A stretch of DNA of 64,000 nucleotides from Farysia itapuensis. Taxonomy: Eukaryota > Basidiomycota > Ustilaginomycetes > Ustilaginales > Ustilaginaceae. Of this stretch, positions 46,170 through 55,871 are shown piece after piece. The stretch is from the NCBI GenBank assembly GCA_023212645.1, contig JALBYC010000007.1, positions 372,001 to 436,000 of the forward strand. Reading direction: 5' to 3'. Positions within the stretch are counted from its first letter, which is position 1. Each line of letters starts with the position of its first letter. A program made the position numbers and the translations under genes. A model generated the notes under the pieces. The model was given only the letters and a program-made list of their open reading frames with translations. It was not told the origin of the DNA and ran no database searches.

Positions 46170-49076
46170 TTATTTGCGGCTCAAGACGGTTTTCTTGGAG
46201 GGAGGCGGACGGGGTGAGGACGACATTTCGACGTCCTGGACGGTGCTCGCGTTCGCGTTTGTGTTGGTTGAACGGGGTTTGGGTATGGGTGAGGCGGAGA
46301 GTGGGTCGAGGGAGGACGAAGAGGGTTTGCGTTTCTTGCTCGGTTTGGGCAGAGTCATGTTCCAGGTGTGTGAGCGATCTGCTGGTGTTGTGGTGGGACT
46401 GGAGGGTGCTGGTGTGTTGGCGGTGGACGAGTCAATCGAATGAATCACCGGCTCGCTATCCGATGCAACGCCCGAGTCGGGGTGATTCCCACCCGCCTCG
46501 TTCAGGAAAGCGGCCGTCGTGGTGGGCGAAAATGCAAAGGAAGGTGACTCTCCCTCGCCCAAACCCAGAGCAAGGCCGTTATCTGCAAACGCACCACCAG
46601 GACTCGTAACACCTCCACCAGGCGCCTGCGATGTATCTACAAACTGGCTCAAGAACGAGTCGACGTCAAAGTCTGAATCGATAGCGCCAGCGCCAGCACT
46701 CGCACTAGGTGGGACACTGTCCACACCATCAGCTGCAGGGAACGAAGGCTGCTGTTGCTGCTCGGCCTCGACGTAGGGGAGAGAAGAGGTTCCTGATGCG
46801 GCAGCGTTGGTCCCATTTGCGTGATTCTGCCAGTCGGGCTGAGGTCGAGGGTTCGAGTTGGATTGCGCAGGATTCGGCTGTAGACCTTCGATGAGCGCGT
46901 TGATGCTGTTTTGAACCGAGTTGACGTCGTAAGCGGTGTTCTGCAGATCGCGACCAGACCGTGCCAGTGAGAGTGCAAGCTGCTGACTGCTCGCATCACC
47001 GCCATCAGCACTTGCGCTTGCCTTGGTAGGAGAACCGGAGCCGTCAAAGTACGTGTTGGCATGGTTCGACGAGAAAGGTGGACGGGCTGGAGAATGGACG
47101 AGCGCCTGCGAGATGCCAGCGAGTCTGGCCAAAGCATCGGCGTCCAACCCAAGACCTTGACCCAAACCCTGTGACGAGGTAGCACCACGACTTGCACCAG
47201 GTTGATCGGATCCTCCAGTGCTGTTGGGCGAGGCGTAGGAAAAGCGCGAGGCAAAGTCGTTCGCTTCGGCACCCGATCCCGAGTTCAAATAGTCAGGCTC
47301 TGCGCCGCCAGATCCGACCAAAGCTTGCTGAAGAGCAGCAATGACTTGCGGATCGAGCTTGAGTCCGCCGCCTGATGCAGCACTTGTACCCTTGGACGAG
47401 CCTTGCTTGGCCAAACTGGCACCAAAAAGACTGGCAAGCCATGCATTGCCCTCACCAGAAGCAAGCGCATTCAAAACCTGGTTACTCGCATGCGAAGAGA
47501 GACGGCGCGAACCTCCAGGGGTAGTCGGGGCTTCTGACGCCAGATTTGCGAAATCAGCGCTGATATTGGGCGGAGAACCAATGGTGGTGAATCTCGAGCC
47601 ATTGCTGCCGGTCGCCGGAGAACTGGTGCCGTTCTTTGGGGAATCTGGATTGCTTGGGGCTTCCTGGAAACGCATGTACGAAGGCATGTCTTCGGTTATG
47701 TCATCATCATCACCTGCACTCGGTAGCTCGAGTTCTTCGAGCCCACGAACCACATTGGCATTTGACTTTCCGTCCTCGATCATAAGCCGTCCCTTGCGCG
47801 GGGGCCGAACAACACCTCTTCGACCAGCTCCTCCGCCACGCGCTTTACCCGACACCTTTTTGCCAGCTGCGGGGGTCTCGTCTTCTTCTTGATTGCCAAA
47901 CACGCCAGCAAGGAAGCGCAGAATCTTGTTGACTGTGTCCGAGGTCCGTTTCTGACGCTGCCGATTCTCCATTTCGGCCTGCCAGAGGTTGCGATGCGAG
48001 TTTTGCAGCTGATGTATGTCGGTTATGATGTTGGACTGGGCGTTTTTGATGTTGTTGAGGGCGTTGAGGACACTTGCGAGCTGCAGAGCGCCCTCGTTGC
48101 TGTGCTCGCCCGCTGCCGAGCCAAAGTCGGTCCGCATGAGCTGCATGAGCTCTTGCCCTGTAGCAGGTGTGCTCTCATCCCGTTTCTGCTGCTTCCCACC
48201 CGCCGGCTCCTTTTCGTCCTTGGTACCCTTCTTGCGGTGTACTTTAGACAGCCACTCAGGGTGATCTCTGTGGAAATATGGATTGGAGAATTCCCACAAC
48301 TCACTGTCGTGTGGCAGGTCATGTTTGAGCGCACCCTGTTGCAGGTGGGGTACCTTGTGGAAGCCATACATGTTGAGTTGACGAACAAAGGAGGAGAAGT
48401 TACTGTGCTTGAAGAAGCGCGGTAGAACTTCGTCTCCAAAGCGTATGTGATTCGGCACAAAGAAGGACGCTCCATCGGGGGACCAGCATATCAACTGGTT
48501 TGTGTTGCTATCATCGACCATGCTGCGCAACTTGTTGAGAAAAGCGGGGTTGTTCTTGTTGGTCGGGATTGCACGGAACGAGTCTGCGGCGCCGGAGCTG
48601 GAAGGTTCGTCAACAGCTGTTGGTGCAAGATTCATGGGTAGTGTTCCCATACCTGCGACCACGGGGTGCGCCTTCTCGCCCGCATGTTGCGAGCCTGAAG
48701 CCGACAGGACTGGTGTGTTGGAGCTGGACGAGGAAGAGGTCACATCGGACGGCTTTACAGACATTGGAGGAACGGAAGACACTGCCGAGTTCCTAGACTG
48801 GAACGGCTGAGGTGCAGATGTCTGAGGACGAAAAGCTTGTGGTGCGGAGCTGTACGAGGTGCCGGCTACCTTGTTGAGTAGCTGTGCCAAGTCTTGACCC
48901 TGATCATTCTGCGACTGCCACTGATCCAACACGGGTGGCGCGCCTGTTGTCGACGAGGAGAGGGTCGGTGTAGCAGACGCCGAGGTGCCACGATCGGGCG
49001 TACTCGGCGATGTCGACTGCTGCGCTGGATGAGAAGCTGACCGCGAGGAAGAAGCAGAGGGTGTCGACGTCGACAT
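46170..49076 (-). CDS. HSF1: Heat shock transcription factor (HSF-type DNA-binding domain)
   Basis: 968 residues. The HSF DNA-binding domain spans about 170-282: NPAFLNKLRSMVDDSNTNQL, ICWSPDGASFFVPNH, DEVLPRFFKHSNFSSFVRQL, NMYGFHKVPHLQQG, LWEFSNPYFHRDHPEWLSKV, HRKK. The residues of helix 3 (SFVRQLNMYGFHK) are intact, so it should bind nGAAn repeats. A coiled-coil trimerisation segment follows (LQLASVLNALNNIKNAQSNI, TDIHQLQNSHRNLWQAEMEN). The 600-residue C-terminal part is Ser/Gly/Gln/Asn-rich with local acidic patches (IDSDFDVDSFLSQFVDTSQ), fitting activation domains. The start at 49076 (MSTSTPSAS) is chosen; the frame runs further without conserved content. It is likely the main HSF1; a paralogue elsewhere cannot be excluded. 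Confidence 0.92.
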   Translation of the reverse strand: MSTSTPSASSSRSASHPAQQSTSPSTPDRGTSASATPTLSSSTTGAPPVLDQWQSQNDQGQDLAQLLNKVAGTSYSSAPQAFRPQTSAPQPFQSRNSAVSSVPPMSVKPSDVTSSSSSSNTPVLSASGSQHAGEKAHPVVAGMGTLPMNLAPTAVDEPSSSGAADSFRAIPTNKNNPAFLNKLRSMVDDSNTNQLICWSPDGASFFVPNHIRFGDEVLPRFFKHSNFSSFVRQLNMYGFHKVPHLQQGALKHDLPHDSELWEFSNPYFHRDHPEWLSKVHRKKGTKDEKEPAGGKQQKRDESTPATGQELMQLMRTDFGSAAGEHSNEGALQLASVLNALNNIKNAQSNIITDIHQLQNSHRNLWQAEMENRQRQKRTSDTVNKILRFLAGVFGNQEEDETPAAGKKVSGKARGGGAGRRGVVRPPRKGRLMIEDGKSNANVVRGLEELELPSAGDDDDITEDMPSYMRFQEAPSNPDSPKNGTSSPATGSNGSRFTTIGSPPNISADFANLASEAPTTPGGSRRLSSHASNQVLNALASGEGNAWLASLFGASLAKQGSSKGTSAASGGGLKLDPQVIAALQQALVGSGGAEPDYLNSGSGAEANDFASRFSYASPNSTGGSDQPGASRGATSSQGLGQGLGLDADALARLAGISQALVHSPARPPFSSNHANTYFDGSGSPTKASASADGGDASSQQLALSLARSGRDLQNTAYDVNSVQNSINALIEGLQPNPAQSNSNPRPQPDWQNHANGTNAAASGTSSLPYVEAEQQQQPSFPAADGVDSVPPSASAGAGAIDSDFDVDSFLSQFVDTSQAPGGGVTSPGGAFADNGLALGLGEGESPSFAFSPTTTAAFLNEAGGNHPDSGVASDSEPVIHSIDSSTANTPAPSSPTTTPADRSHTWNMTLPKPSKKRKPSSSSLDPLSASPIPKPRSTNTNANASTVQDVEMSSSPRPPPSKKTVLSRK

Positions 49077-49382
49077 GGTCCCAACTTTGTCTCTCAAACA
49101 CCTTTCAGCATGCGCTCCTTTGGGTGCTTTCCCACGACTCTCTGTTGTAGAAAAGGGGCAAGGTATGCCTATGGACTGAGTCTGGATGTGGATGAGAGAA
49201 GACAAGTTGGCGGTACAATTCAGAACTGTCAAATCGTCAATGACAACTGGCTGCAGCTGCAGATCGAAAAAGAAAGAAAAAATTCGACCTTCAAAAAAGA
49301 GAAGCATTACATGGAGCTGGGGAACAAAGTGCAATTACGACTAGCGACAGACAAGGGGGGAAAGAATGTTCATATAAGAGAC
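49077..49382. other. Intergenic region (HSF promoter / chitin synthase 3' flank)
   Basis: 306 bp between two minus-strand genes, A-rich around 49264-49300 and with a TATAAGAG-like run near 49375. Nothing else recognised. Confidence 0.45.
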
Positions 49383-52300
49383 TCAGGCTTGGGCACCACC
49401 AGAGAGGGTCGAGTCAATGGCCCTGTTGATGGTGTGTTTCTTGGTAAGCAGATTGGCGTTGGGGAAGGCAGCAATCAGGGCTTCGCGCACAGAGCGTTTG
49501 GTGACGTTCATCAGACTCGTCTGGTTGGCCAGGTAGGTCTGTACGGCGGCTTGCAGCTCTTCGTCAGTCGGATCCGTCGCCTCGTTCATCGGCAGGATGG
49601 GGACAGATGCTGCTGCAAATGGATTGCTGCTGTTGAGAATCGAAAAGGTGGACAGAGGGCGTGCGCCGCCCGTGTTCTGCTGCGAGAGAGGCATCATGGA
49701 GTGACGCGGGTTGCTCAGGCCAATGTCCGAATTTGAGCCCGATGGTGAACGAGACACGGTAAGAGGATTGGGCATCATCGTCATTGGCAGACCATACATC
49801 GATCCGGTTGGCATACCTCCGTGCAGACCGTACATGGAAGCCGAAGAGCCAGGCAGCCCATACATGGAGCCCATGTGGGGCATGCCATACATCGACGGCG
49901 TGCCCCCACCAAAGACCATGGACGGCACGCGCGTGGCTGGTCCCATCTGAGACAATGCAACCTGCGAGCCGTTTCGTGAATGAGCTTGTTGCACCACGTT
50001 GGTGTTCTGATAGTAGTCGCCCCCACCTGCAGTTCTTCCGCCGTAATCAGATCCGGCTACAGATCCACCATAGGCGCTGTTGGCCTTGTACAGGCTAGGT
50101 GGACCGCTGGCAGGGATAGCATAGGAATTGCCAAAGGGTCCACTCACGCCTGAGCGCATGGACGGAGCAGGCTCATCCTGCCAGACCTGTCGTTGATACT
50201 CGCTAAAGCGCTTGACTGGGATCATGGTGTCGTCGTACGGCTCGTCGTCCGTACCAGCGATGATCTTTTTGTTACCCTTCTCGCCCACGACGATCCGTGT
50301 CGTACCCCAGGAAAAGTCGTCCATATGCCAGAACGAGTAGATGGGCAGGAAGAATGAGTAGATGGGGAAGGCCAGCAGGTAGATGATCAGCCAGCCAATG
50401 TACTGCCACTGTCGTTTGAGCAAGAAGATAATAACCTGCAAGCCGTACACTGCGGCAATCATGACGATCGAGATGTAAGGAATCGCTGCTGCTTTGCTTG
50501 CCACTGTCACAATCAGATAGATCAAGTAAATGACTGTGGCCGGCAAGATGACGGTACCCAGTAGGTCGATAAACACAATGAAGCGCATGGAAAACAGACA
50601 GAAACCACACAATTCGGGCATGAGGACCAGCTCGGCAAGGTTGTGCACAGTCGAGTTGATCCATCGTCGACGCTGGGACAGGAGAACGCTGAACTGATCG
50701 GGCGCACTGGTGAGCGCCTTTGCGTCCTGGACAAACTTGGTGCGGAAGGCTGGAAAGTTCTTGAGCACCAGTGTGGTCAGGTAACGATCCTCGCCCAGAT
50801 GCAACAGGTTCTTCTTGTGCAGCGTGTCTACGCGGTTCTCCGAGTACTCGTCAATGATGCGATTCGATATGAAGAGCGGTCGACCTTTGTCCGAGCTTCG
50901 GATACGGTACATGGAGAAGCAGCCGGGAAGACAAGTGACGCTACCAAAGAGCGATTCGAACGCTTTCGAGAGATGGTGCGAGATGTAGTACTCGTACACC
51001 TGAATCATGGTCCACCACGACCCTTCTGCATTGTCGAGCGTTGTCTCTCCGCAAATGGCAATGATGCGCGAGTCGTCGGCGCAGTTGGCAACTAGTCGAT
51101 TGAGTCCCTCGGGCTCGACGCGTGTATCTGCGTCCACCATCAGAATGTACTCGTAGAAAGCAGGGTCGATGCCAATCACGTTCTTCATCTGGTGATAAAT
51201 TTCGAGCTCGAGCGGGAACATGGGTGCGTCAAAGTGGACTCGGTTGAGGTAGCGCATGAGCAAAATCTGCGTGTCACGTTTGCCACGGTTCCCGGGTCGA
51301 GAGCGCTCGCTTGGACGCCCCACTTTGACGACGACAATGTATGGAACAACATGACCCTCGAACTCGTACAAGCCCGAGTAAACTTTGCCGTAATTGAGCT
51401 GCTTGGAACCTTCGGCCACGGACTTGAACATGAGTGGCTCCGGGTCAATTTTAGGAACGACACCGAGGATGTCGAGAACAATTCGGGGCGTGGCACGATC
51501 GTTACCGCTGCCAACAATCATGCCGTCGCAAATGACAAATAGGAGCTTGCGCTTGTCATCGTACTCGAGAGCTGCGAGCGAGTCAATCGTTTTGCGCAAC
51601 TCTTCTTCACTTTCGGTATAGCAGGGAACCTGGCAGATGACGAACTTGTCCTGCTGCTCTGGCGTTCGTTTTGTGCCGAGCTGGAGTGCAGCCAGGAACT
51701 TGGCGAGGACAGTGGCAACCAGCAGCAGAGAGAAGGCTAGCAAGAGATAGTTCTGAACTTGGCACCTGGCCGTGTCGCGAAAGTCGGTTTTGCCGAGATA
51801 AAAGACGTTGTCCAGACAAGCCTGATGCGCGCCACGATTTGTCTGGTTGAGTGCGTTCATGGCTGTGTTGAAGTCATGGGTAATATCCTGACCGGCTTGA
51901 CTCTGGAAGAGCGAGGTGATGCTGTCATCTAGGAATGTATATGCTGCGTTTCCCTGGGAATAGAGAGAGTTGGTATAGGTGTAGTCGGAAAGATCGTATA
52001 CTTTTCCATTGACAATAGCCCAGTCTTTCCACTGCCCCTGATCCGAGATGGTGTTTTTGGAGTAGACGTAGTAGCCCTTGCGGTATTTTTGAACAAAGGG
52101 AAGGAAGCGGTTGGGGTACCAGTTGAGATCGTGAAGCTTGGAGGAGGCATCGCCCTGAAGAATGCCCGAGGTGTGGACAGCTTGAGATACGACTGGTGTG
52201 TTGTTGGCAGTGACGGAGAGAGCAAGGTTCTTGTCGGTCACGAGAAACTCGCACCCGACCGAGAGCGGTACAGGAAAGTACTCGGACAACTCTTGACCGG

Positions 52301-52850
52301 CGAGCTCCAGCATGGTTTCTGAGCTGGTCTGGAGATTGGTTATGTCGGAATGATCGCCTTTGTAGAACTTGGTGAAGTCGTATACGGAGCCGTGAATGGC
52401 AGCGTAGTAGTCGTTTGAGCCTGCATGTTGGCTGAGCTGGCTCTCGTTCCAGGCCTTGTCGTAGTCTGGGCAGAGAATGCGGCCAAAGCCGATAATGTAA
52501 AAGAGAATGGTGCCGCAGAGGAGAAAGATGAGGGAGCATATGGTGAACTTTTCTCTCCATGCCATTTGTACGTCGGGACGCTTCATGCCTCCGCACTTGG
52601 AGAGGGCAGCCGAGGGGATCCACCAGGTAAAGAACCATGTGAGACGCACCCACCACTTGCGAATGGCCGTGGTCGGCACTTCTTCTACAGCATCAATGAC
52701 TCTCTGGTTCAGGTCATGGTCTTTTTCCAGTGTGCTGACTAACGCTGGCTCTCCATATACACGCTTGTCATAATCCGACTTGAGACCGGCTGTTTCGTGT
52801 TGGGTGTGTGCTGGATTGTCGAGTGGGTCGAATGGGTTTGCTGCCGACAT
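49383..52850 (-). CDS. Division 2 chitin synthase (class IV/V type) with cytochrome b5-like domain and DEK_C tail
   Basis: 1155-residue plasma-membrane glycosyltransferase that polymerises UDP-GlcNAc to chitin. The N-terminus has two membrane segments (FTICSLIFLLCGTILFYIIG), then a cytochrome b5-like region (about 150-370) including YYAAIHGSVYDFTKFY and WAIVNGKVYDLSDYTYTN. The catalytic domain has FVICQVPCYTESEEELRKTI, LLFVICDGMIVGSGNDRATP, LMVDADTRVEPEGLNRLVA, TCLPGCFSMYRI, EDRYLTTLVLKNFP, and QRRRW at 726-730. C-terminal helices follow (residues about 745-850). After a Gly/Ser/Tyr-rich region, the last 55 residues (DEELQAAVQTYLANQTS, REALIAAFPNANLL) fit a DEK_C domain. There is no myosin motor. 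The start at 52850 (MSAANPFDPLD) is supported by content. Confidence 0.94.
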   Translation of the reverse strand: MSAANPFDPLDNPAHTQHETAGLKSDYDKRVYGEPALVSTLEKDHDLNQRVIDAVEEVPTTAIRKWWVRLTWFFTWWIPSAALSKCGGMKRPDVQMAWREKFTICSLIFLLCGTILFYIIGFGRILCPDYDKAWNESQLSQHAGSNDYYAAIHGSVYDFTKFYKGDHSDITNLQTSSETMLELAGQELSEYFPVPLSVGCEFLVTDKNLALSVTANNTPVVSQAVHTSGILQGDASSKLHDLNWYPNRFLPFVQKYRKGYYVYSKNTISDQGQWKDWAIVNGKVYDLSDYTYTNSLYSQGNAAYTFLDDSITSLFQSQAGQDITHDFNTAMNALNQTNRGAHQACLDNVFYLGKTDFRDTARCQVQNYLLLAFSLLLVATVLAKFLAALQLGTKRTPEQQDKFVICQVPCYTESEEELRKTIDSLAALEYDDKRKLLFVICDGMIVGSGNDRATPRIVLDILGVVPKIDPEPLMFKSVAEGSKQLNYGKVYSGLYEFEGHVVPYIVVVKVGRPSERSRPGNRGKRDTQILLMRYLNRVHFDAPMFPLELEIYHQMKNVIGIDPAFYEYILMVDADTRVEPEGLNRLVANCADDSRIIAICGETTLDNAEGSWWTMIQVYEYYISHHLSKAFESLFGSVTCLPGCFSMYRIRSSDKGRPLFISNRIIDEYSENRVDTLHKKNLLHLGEDRYLTTLVLKNFPAFRTKFVQDAKALTSAPDQFSVLLSQRRRWINSTVHNLAELVLMPELCGFCLFSMRFIVFIDLLGTVILPATVIYLIYLIVTVASKAAAIPYISIVMIAAVYGLQVIIFLLKRQWQYIGWLIIYLLAFPIYSFFLPIYSFWHMDDFSWGTTRIVVGEKGNKKIIAGTDDEPYDDTMIPVKRFSEYQRQVWQDEPAPSMRSGVSGPFGNSYAIPASGPPSLYKANSAYGGSVAGSDYGGRTAGGGDYYQNTNVVQQAHSRNGSQVALSQMGPATRVPSMVFGGGTPSMYGMPHMGSMYGLPGSSASMYGLHGGMPTGSMYGLPMTMMPNPLTVSRSPSGSNSDIGLSNPRHSMMPLSQQNTGGARPLSTFSILNSSNPFAAASVPILPMNEATDPTDEELQAAVQTYLANQTSLMNVTKRSVREALIAAFPNANLLTKKHTINRAIDSTLSGGAQA

Positions 52851-53360
52851 GGTGTGCAAGGCGCAAGAGAAGGGCGCGAGAGAGAGAGAGAGAGGAGGAC
52901 ATGCAAAGGCGAGCAAATTTGGTTGGTAATGCATGCACTGCATGCGCACAAGGTTGTATACAAATGAATGCACGGCGCCTTGGAGGTCCGATGTCATAGC
53001 CATCATTTCCCACATACACCTGCGCCTCTGACATTATAAAATCTCATGACAGTTCCATTCTGTATAAACAAGCACATACGCTCATTCGCTCTTGTTCTCC
53101 CCCGCTTGTACTTGTGAGCATGGCTGACCAGGCGTACGTAGTGTGAGAGCAACACTTTTTGCATTTCTTCTCAGCCGAGACAATTCTCCGAAAATCATGC
53201 GCTGTCAAAGGGAAGAAAAGAAAAAGAGGACCCTTGCCCTTCGCCCCCTTAGCCCCCTTTTTATTTTGAGTGCAGTGTTAGAGCGCGACTTCGCAAATCA
53301 GCGCGCAGAAACCTTCTCAACCACTGACTCCCACCGACGCTGGAAAGAGAATCACTAGCC
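52851..53360. other. Divergent promoter region (chitin synthase / AIM19-like)
   Basis: 510 bp. An (AG)n run lies at about 52881-52902 in the chitin synthase leader. TATAAAA on the plus strand at 53035-53041 and TATAAA near 53062 are A/T boxes of uncertain use. No gene or RNA is recognised. Confidence 0.45.
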
Positions 53361-54206
53361 ATGGCAGAGATGAAGCAAGCGCAGCACGACTCGTCCATCT
53401 GGTATGACGAGCAGGGATGGCTGCACAGGAACGCGCGTGCACTGGGCTCCTATGCGCACACCAGCACGCCAGCGTACATTCTCTGTGGTCTTTTCGTCGT
53501 CTCGGCCCCCATGGGTTTCGCCTCTCCCGCTGAAGCAGCACAAGCAGCAGCTGCTCGAATCAGACATCGTCAACAGGTGGCCACTGCCGCACAGTCCATA
53601 CGACGCGTAGACGGCTCCAAGCCGAATTCTGGCCTCATTACACGGCTTATAGCAAACCATGCCGTGAGGAAAGCCGAACGCAATGCTCCCTCCACCATGA
53701 GAGCCATGCCTCCCTACTGGCAGGCCGTGTTTCTCTCTGCTGCATTCGCAACGGGTGGATACATGATTGATAAGGGGGACGCTATGAACGGCAGCGGCGT
53801 TATCACTGCCTGGTCGCTGTTCTATCTTACCTTCCGAACCCTCCCCACGCTCCGTCAACTTCCGCGCCATCCATGGGCGCTGCTTCTCTCAACGGCTGTG
53901 GCTACACTAGGCCTCGGCGTGCATGGAAGCCACTACTTCGACAAGACTAGCTGGCGAGGCGCAGTACCCATATTCACGCCTTCCACCGTTCAACGGCAAC
54001 AGTACTCCAATCACGCCTACCAGCTCGATACCCCTCCACCGCCAACAGCGCCTCGTTCAGAACCAAGCCCAACGCCAAGAGACCAAAGCACGCAAATCAG
54101 CAGCAGCAGCAATAACGAAACCGCGCGCGAAGCTGCCTTCCTCCTCCTCCGTCAAAAGCAGGCCTCATCACCAACACACGAACCCTCAACTGCAGTCTAC
54201 ACGTAA
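53361..54206 (+). CDS. AIM19: AIM19-like membrane protein with extra C-terminal tail
   Basis: 281 residues from ATG 53361. Alignment by eye to yeast Aim19 (mitochondrial, function unknown) holds over two parts: SYAHTSTPAYILCGLFVVSA with PMGFASP at residues 30-55, and FATGGYMIDKGDAMNGSGVI, TAWSLFYL and HPWALLLSTAVATLGLGVHG at about 130-195, which are membrane segments. After HGSHYFDKTSW the protein continues for about 90 residues of Pro/Ser/Gln-rich sequence not present in yeast Aim19. Its last 22 codons, the stop and the next 53 bp form the left copy of a direct repeat; the right copy lies at 55872-56026. Whether this tail is ancestral or acquired is open. Confidence 0.8.
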   Translation: MAEMKQAQHDSSIWYDEQGWLHRNARALGSYAHTSTPAYILCGLFVVSAPMGFASPAEAAQAAAARIRHRQQVATAAQSIRRVDGSKPNSGLITRLIANHAVRKAERNAPSTMRAMPPYWQAVFLSAAFATGGYMIDKGDAMNGSGVITAWSLFYLTFRTLPTLRQLPRHPWALLLSTAVATLGLGVHGSHYFDKTSWRGAVPIFTPSTVQRQQYSNHAYQLDTPPPPTAPRSEPSPTPRDQSTQISSSSNNETAREAAFLLLRQKQASSPTHEPSTAVYT

Positions 54207-54259
54207 AAAAGGAGGAATAGTAAAACAGGTCTACATTCTCGTGTCTAGAGGTAACGCGA
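54138..54259 (+). repeat. Left direct repeat (AIM19-like 3' end)
   Basis: 122 bp covering the last 22 codons of the AIM19-like frame (FLLLRQKQASSPTHEPSTAV, YT), its TAA stop and 53 bp downstream, ending in GTAACGCGA. It is repeated at 55872-56026. Compared by eye the two copies differ at about 7 positions and by one 33-base in-frame insertion in the right copy. Confidence 0.9.
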
Positions 54260-55871
54260 TCCGCTGCGCACACAAAATGGCAATGTTGAAGGAGTCGGGA
54301 ATGACGACATGGACGATGTCGATGTCGATGCCGGCAATATCGACGTTGCTGTTCTCGATCAAGTGTCGGATGGCGACATTCAAACGGCGATTGTAGAAGC
54401 AATGGGCGAGCAGCAAACGAGGGGACCAGGACGACCTGCTGATCTCGCTCGACGCATCAGCGCCGTCATCGATGAGGTGGAAAGCATCTCTTCTGCTTCC
54501 ACCGACGTTGCCGCTCAGCTGAGCCCGCTTCGCGAGCCAGCTTCGAGAGCAACATTTGCGGATCTCCACCGTCTTCGTCTCATCGCCGGTCGAGACCTGA
54601 AAGCTTCAGCCACCAACAAGCTGAAGTGTCCTCACTGCGCGAAGCAACTCAGAGCGGCGGGCGAGTATTCGACACATGTTGAGTCTTGCACCATGAGCGA
54701 GATCGTCAAGGCTCTTGCCCGTCCCGCGGCCCTGGTTGCTTACTCTGATGGGCAGCCGCCTTGCCCATTCAGGCACTGTCGAAGCAAGGAGCTGCCCGAC
54801 AGCATCGACACTGACGAGGACGTCAAATCGTTCAACCGCCACATATGGCGACATCTTGAAAGATGGAACGAGACGGCGCCGCTGGAGTGCTCGGCAAGAA
54901 CAGGCGAGAGCTCAATTTGCGGATTCGCCATTAAGGCCCCTCAAGAGGACAAGATTCTTCTCAAGATCGAGTCGAACGACTCGCAGCAAGCCCAGTGGCT
55001 GGCTCACATGGAGCTCGAGCACGGCTTGCTGGTGCCTGACGTCAACATCGTCAGAAGATGTCCAGAGCACGATGCTCTGCTTGTTGGTTGGGCCGCTCTG
55101 GAGCAACATTTTCAGACCGACTACGTGGAAGCCTTGGAGGAGCTCGATGGGAATGAACGAGCCTTCCCATACGAGCAAAGGTGCATCTGGTGCTTCCGAG
55201 ATGTTTCGCTTAGCTACACATCTCGGATGAGGTCGTACTCTACGCCGGCGAACCTCACTCTGCACCAAAATCAGAGACACCTCTTTCTGCAGCTAACTCC
55301 AAGCGCTGAATGCCCGGTGTGCGAGCAGATGGTGGAGCTCGAGGCCTACGTGGAGCATCTTTCTTCCCACGGTGTGCATCTCAAGAGCACGCCAAAAAGG
55401 GATCAAGATGCGAACGCCGTCGAACTCTATCGCTGCGAATCACGCGCGAAGAGCATTGGCGAACGGCAAAGGTGGTTTGCTTACGTCTCGGCAACTCAGG
55501 AGGAGCGCGAGCGAATCGAAGCCTCGCTGGTTGGGAAAGAAGATGTTCTCAGCAACAGGCTTGCTCGCAAGAAGGCTTCAGAGCGTGATTGTGAGCAAGT
55601 CAGACAAGCCTTATACGGTAGTTGCTCGAAAGCAATCTGGTAGCGCCTCGAGAGTCATGGTGGTGGGAAAGCAGAGAGAGCAAGGCAGGATTCGTCCCAT
55701 TTTTTGGCTGAGTCACTGGCTAACGCATATATTCGTGAACCTAGCTCACGGGCCAAGGCCAACGCGGTAAAGCGGCGGACGCGCCGACGCCCCTTTGTCA
55801 CAGAGTCAAAGACTCAAAGTCACAGAGTCGCAGCGATTTTGATTTTTTTGGGCTACACGTTGTCAGATTCA
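54260..55871. mobile_element. Candidate inserted segment between the two direct repeats
   Basis: About 1.6 kb lying between the two copies of the AIM19-like 3' end. It holds the zinc-finger ORF 54309-55643 and a 228-bp tail with short repeats (GTCACAGAGTC twice at 55797-55807 and 55819-55829, and GAGTC-AAA-GACTC as an inverted repeat). The flanking repeats suggest insertion at, or duplication around, the 3' end of the host gene. No transposase, reverse transcriptase, LTR or terminal inverted repeat is visible, so the mechanism is unknown and the call is tentative. Confidence 0.35.
54309..55643 (+). CDS. Unknown protein with five C2H2-like zinc fingers
   Basis: 444 residues from ATG 54309. 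No family is recognised. Candidate metal sites: Cys107/Cys110/His123/Cys127; Cys152/Cys157/His178/His182; Cys194/Cys204/His233/His238; Cys292/Cys295/His319/His324; Cys335/Cys338/His350/His354. Near residue 38 RGPGRPADLAR is AT-hook-like, which adds to a DNA-binding look. The N-terminal 30 residues are acidic. The frame stays open upstream of the ATG right to the end of the left repeat, where a TAA stops it, so the true N-terminus may be lost or lie elsewhere. The widely spaced fingers somewhat recall the C-terminal finger arrays of fungal tyrosine-recombinase-related (DUF3435-type) proteins, but no recombinase core is present. Confidence 0.7.
   Translation: MDDVDVDAGNIDVAVLDQVSDGDIQTAIVEAMGEQQTRGPGRPADLARRISAVIDEVESISSASTDVAAQLSPLREPASRATFADLHRLRLIAGRDLKASATNKLKCPHCAKQLRAAGEYSTHVESCTMSEIVKALARPAALVAYSDGQPPCPFRHCRSKELPDSIDTDEDVKSFNRHIWRHLERWNETAPLECSARTGESSICGFAIKAPQEDKILLKIESNDSQQAQWLAHMELEHGLLVPDVNIVRRCPEHDALLVGWAALEQHFQTDYVEALEELDGNERAFPYEQRCIWCFRDVSLSYTSRMRSYSTPANLTLHQNQRHLFLQLTPSAECPVCEQMVELEAYVEHLSSHGVHLKSTPKRDQDANAVELYRCESRAKSIGERQRWFAYVSATQEERERIEASLVGKEDVLSNRLARKKASERDCEQVRQALYGSCSKAIW

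Noticed and set aside
49077..49334. N-terminal extension of the heat shock factor frame
   Set aside because: The extra 86 codons read through an A/T-rich leader with no conserved content; the ATG at 49076 starts the Ser/Thr-rich N-terminus.
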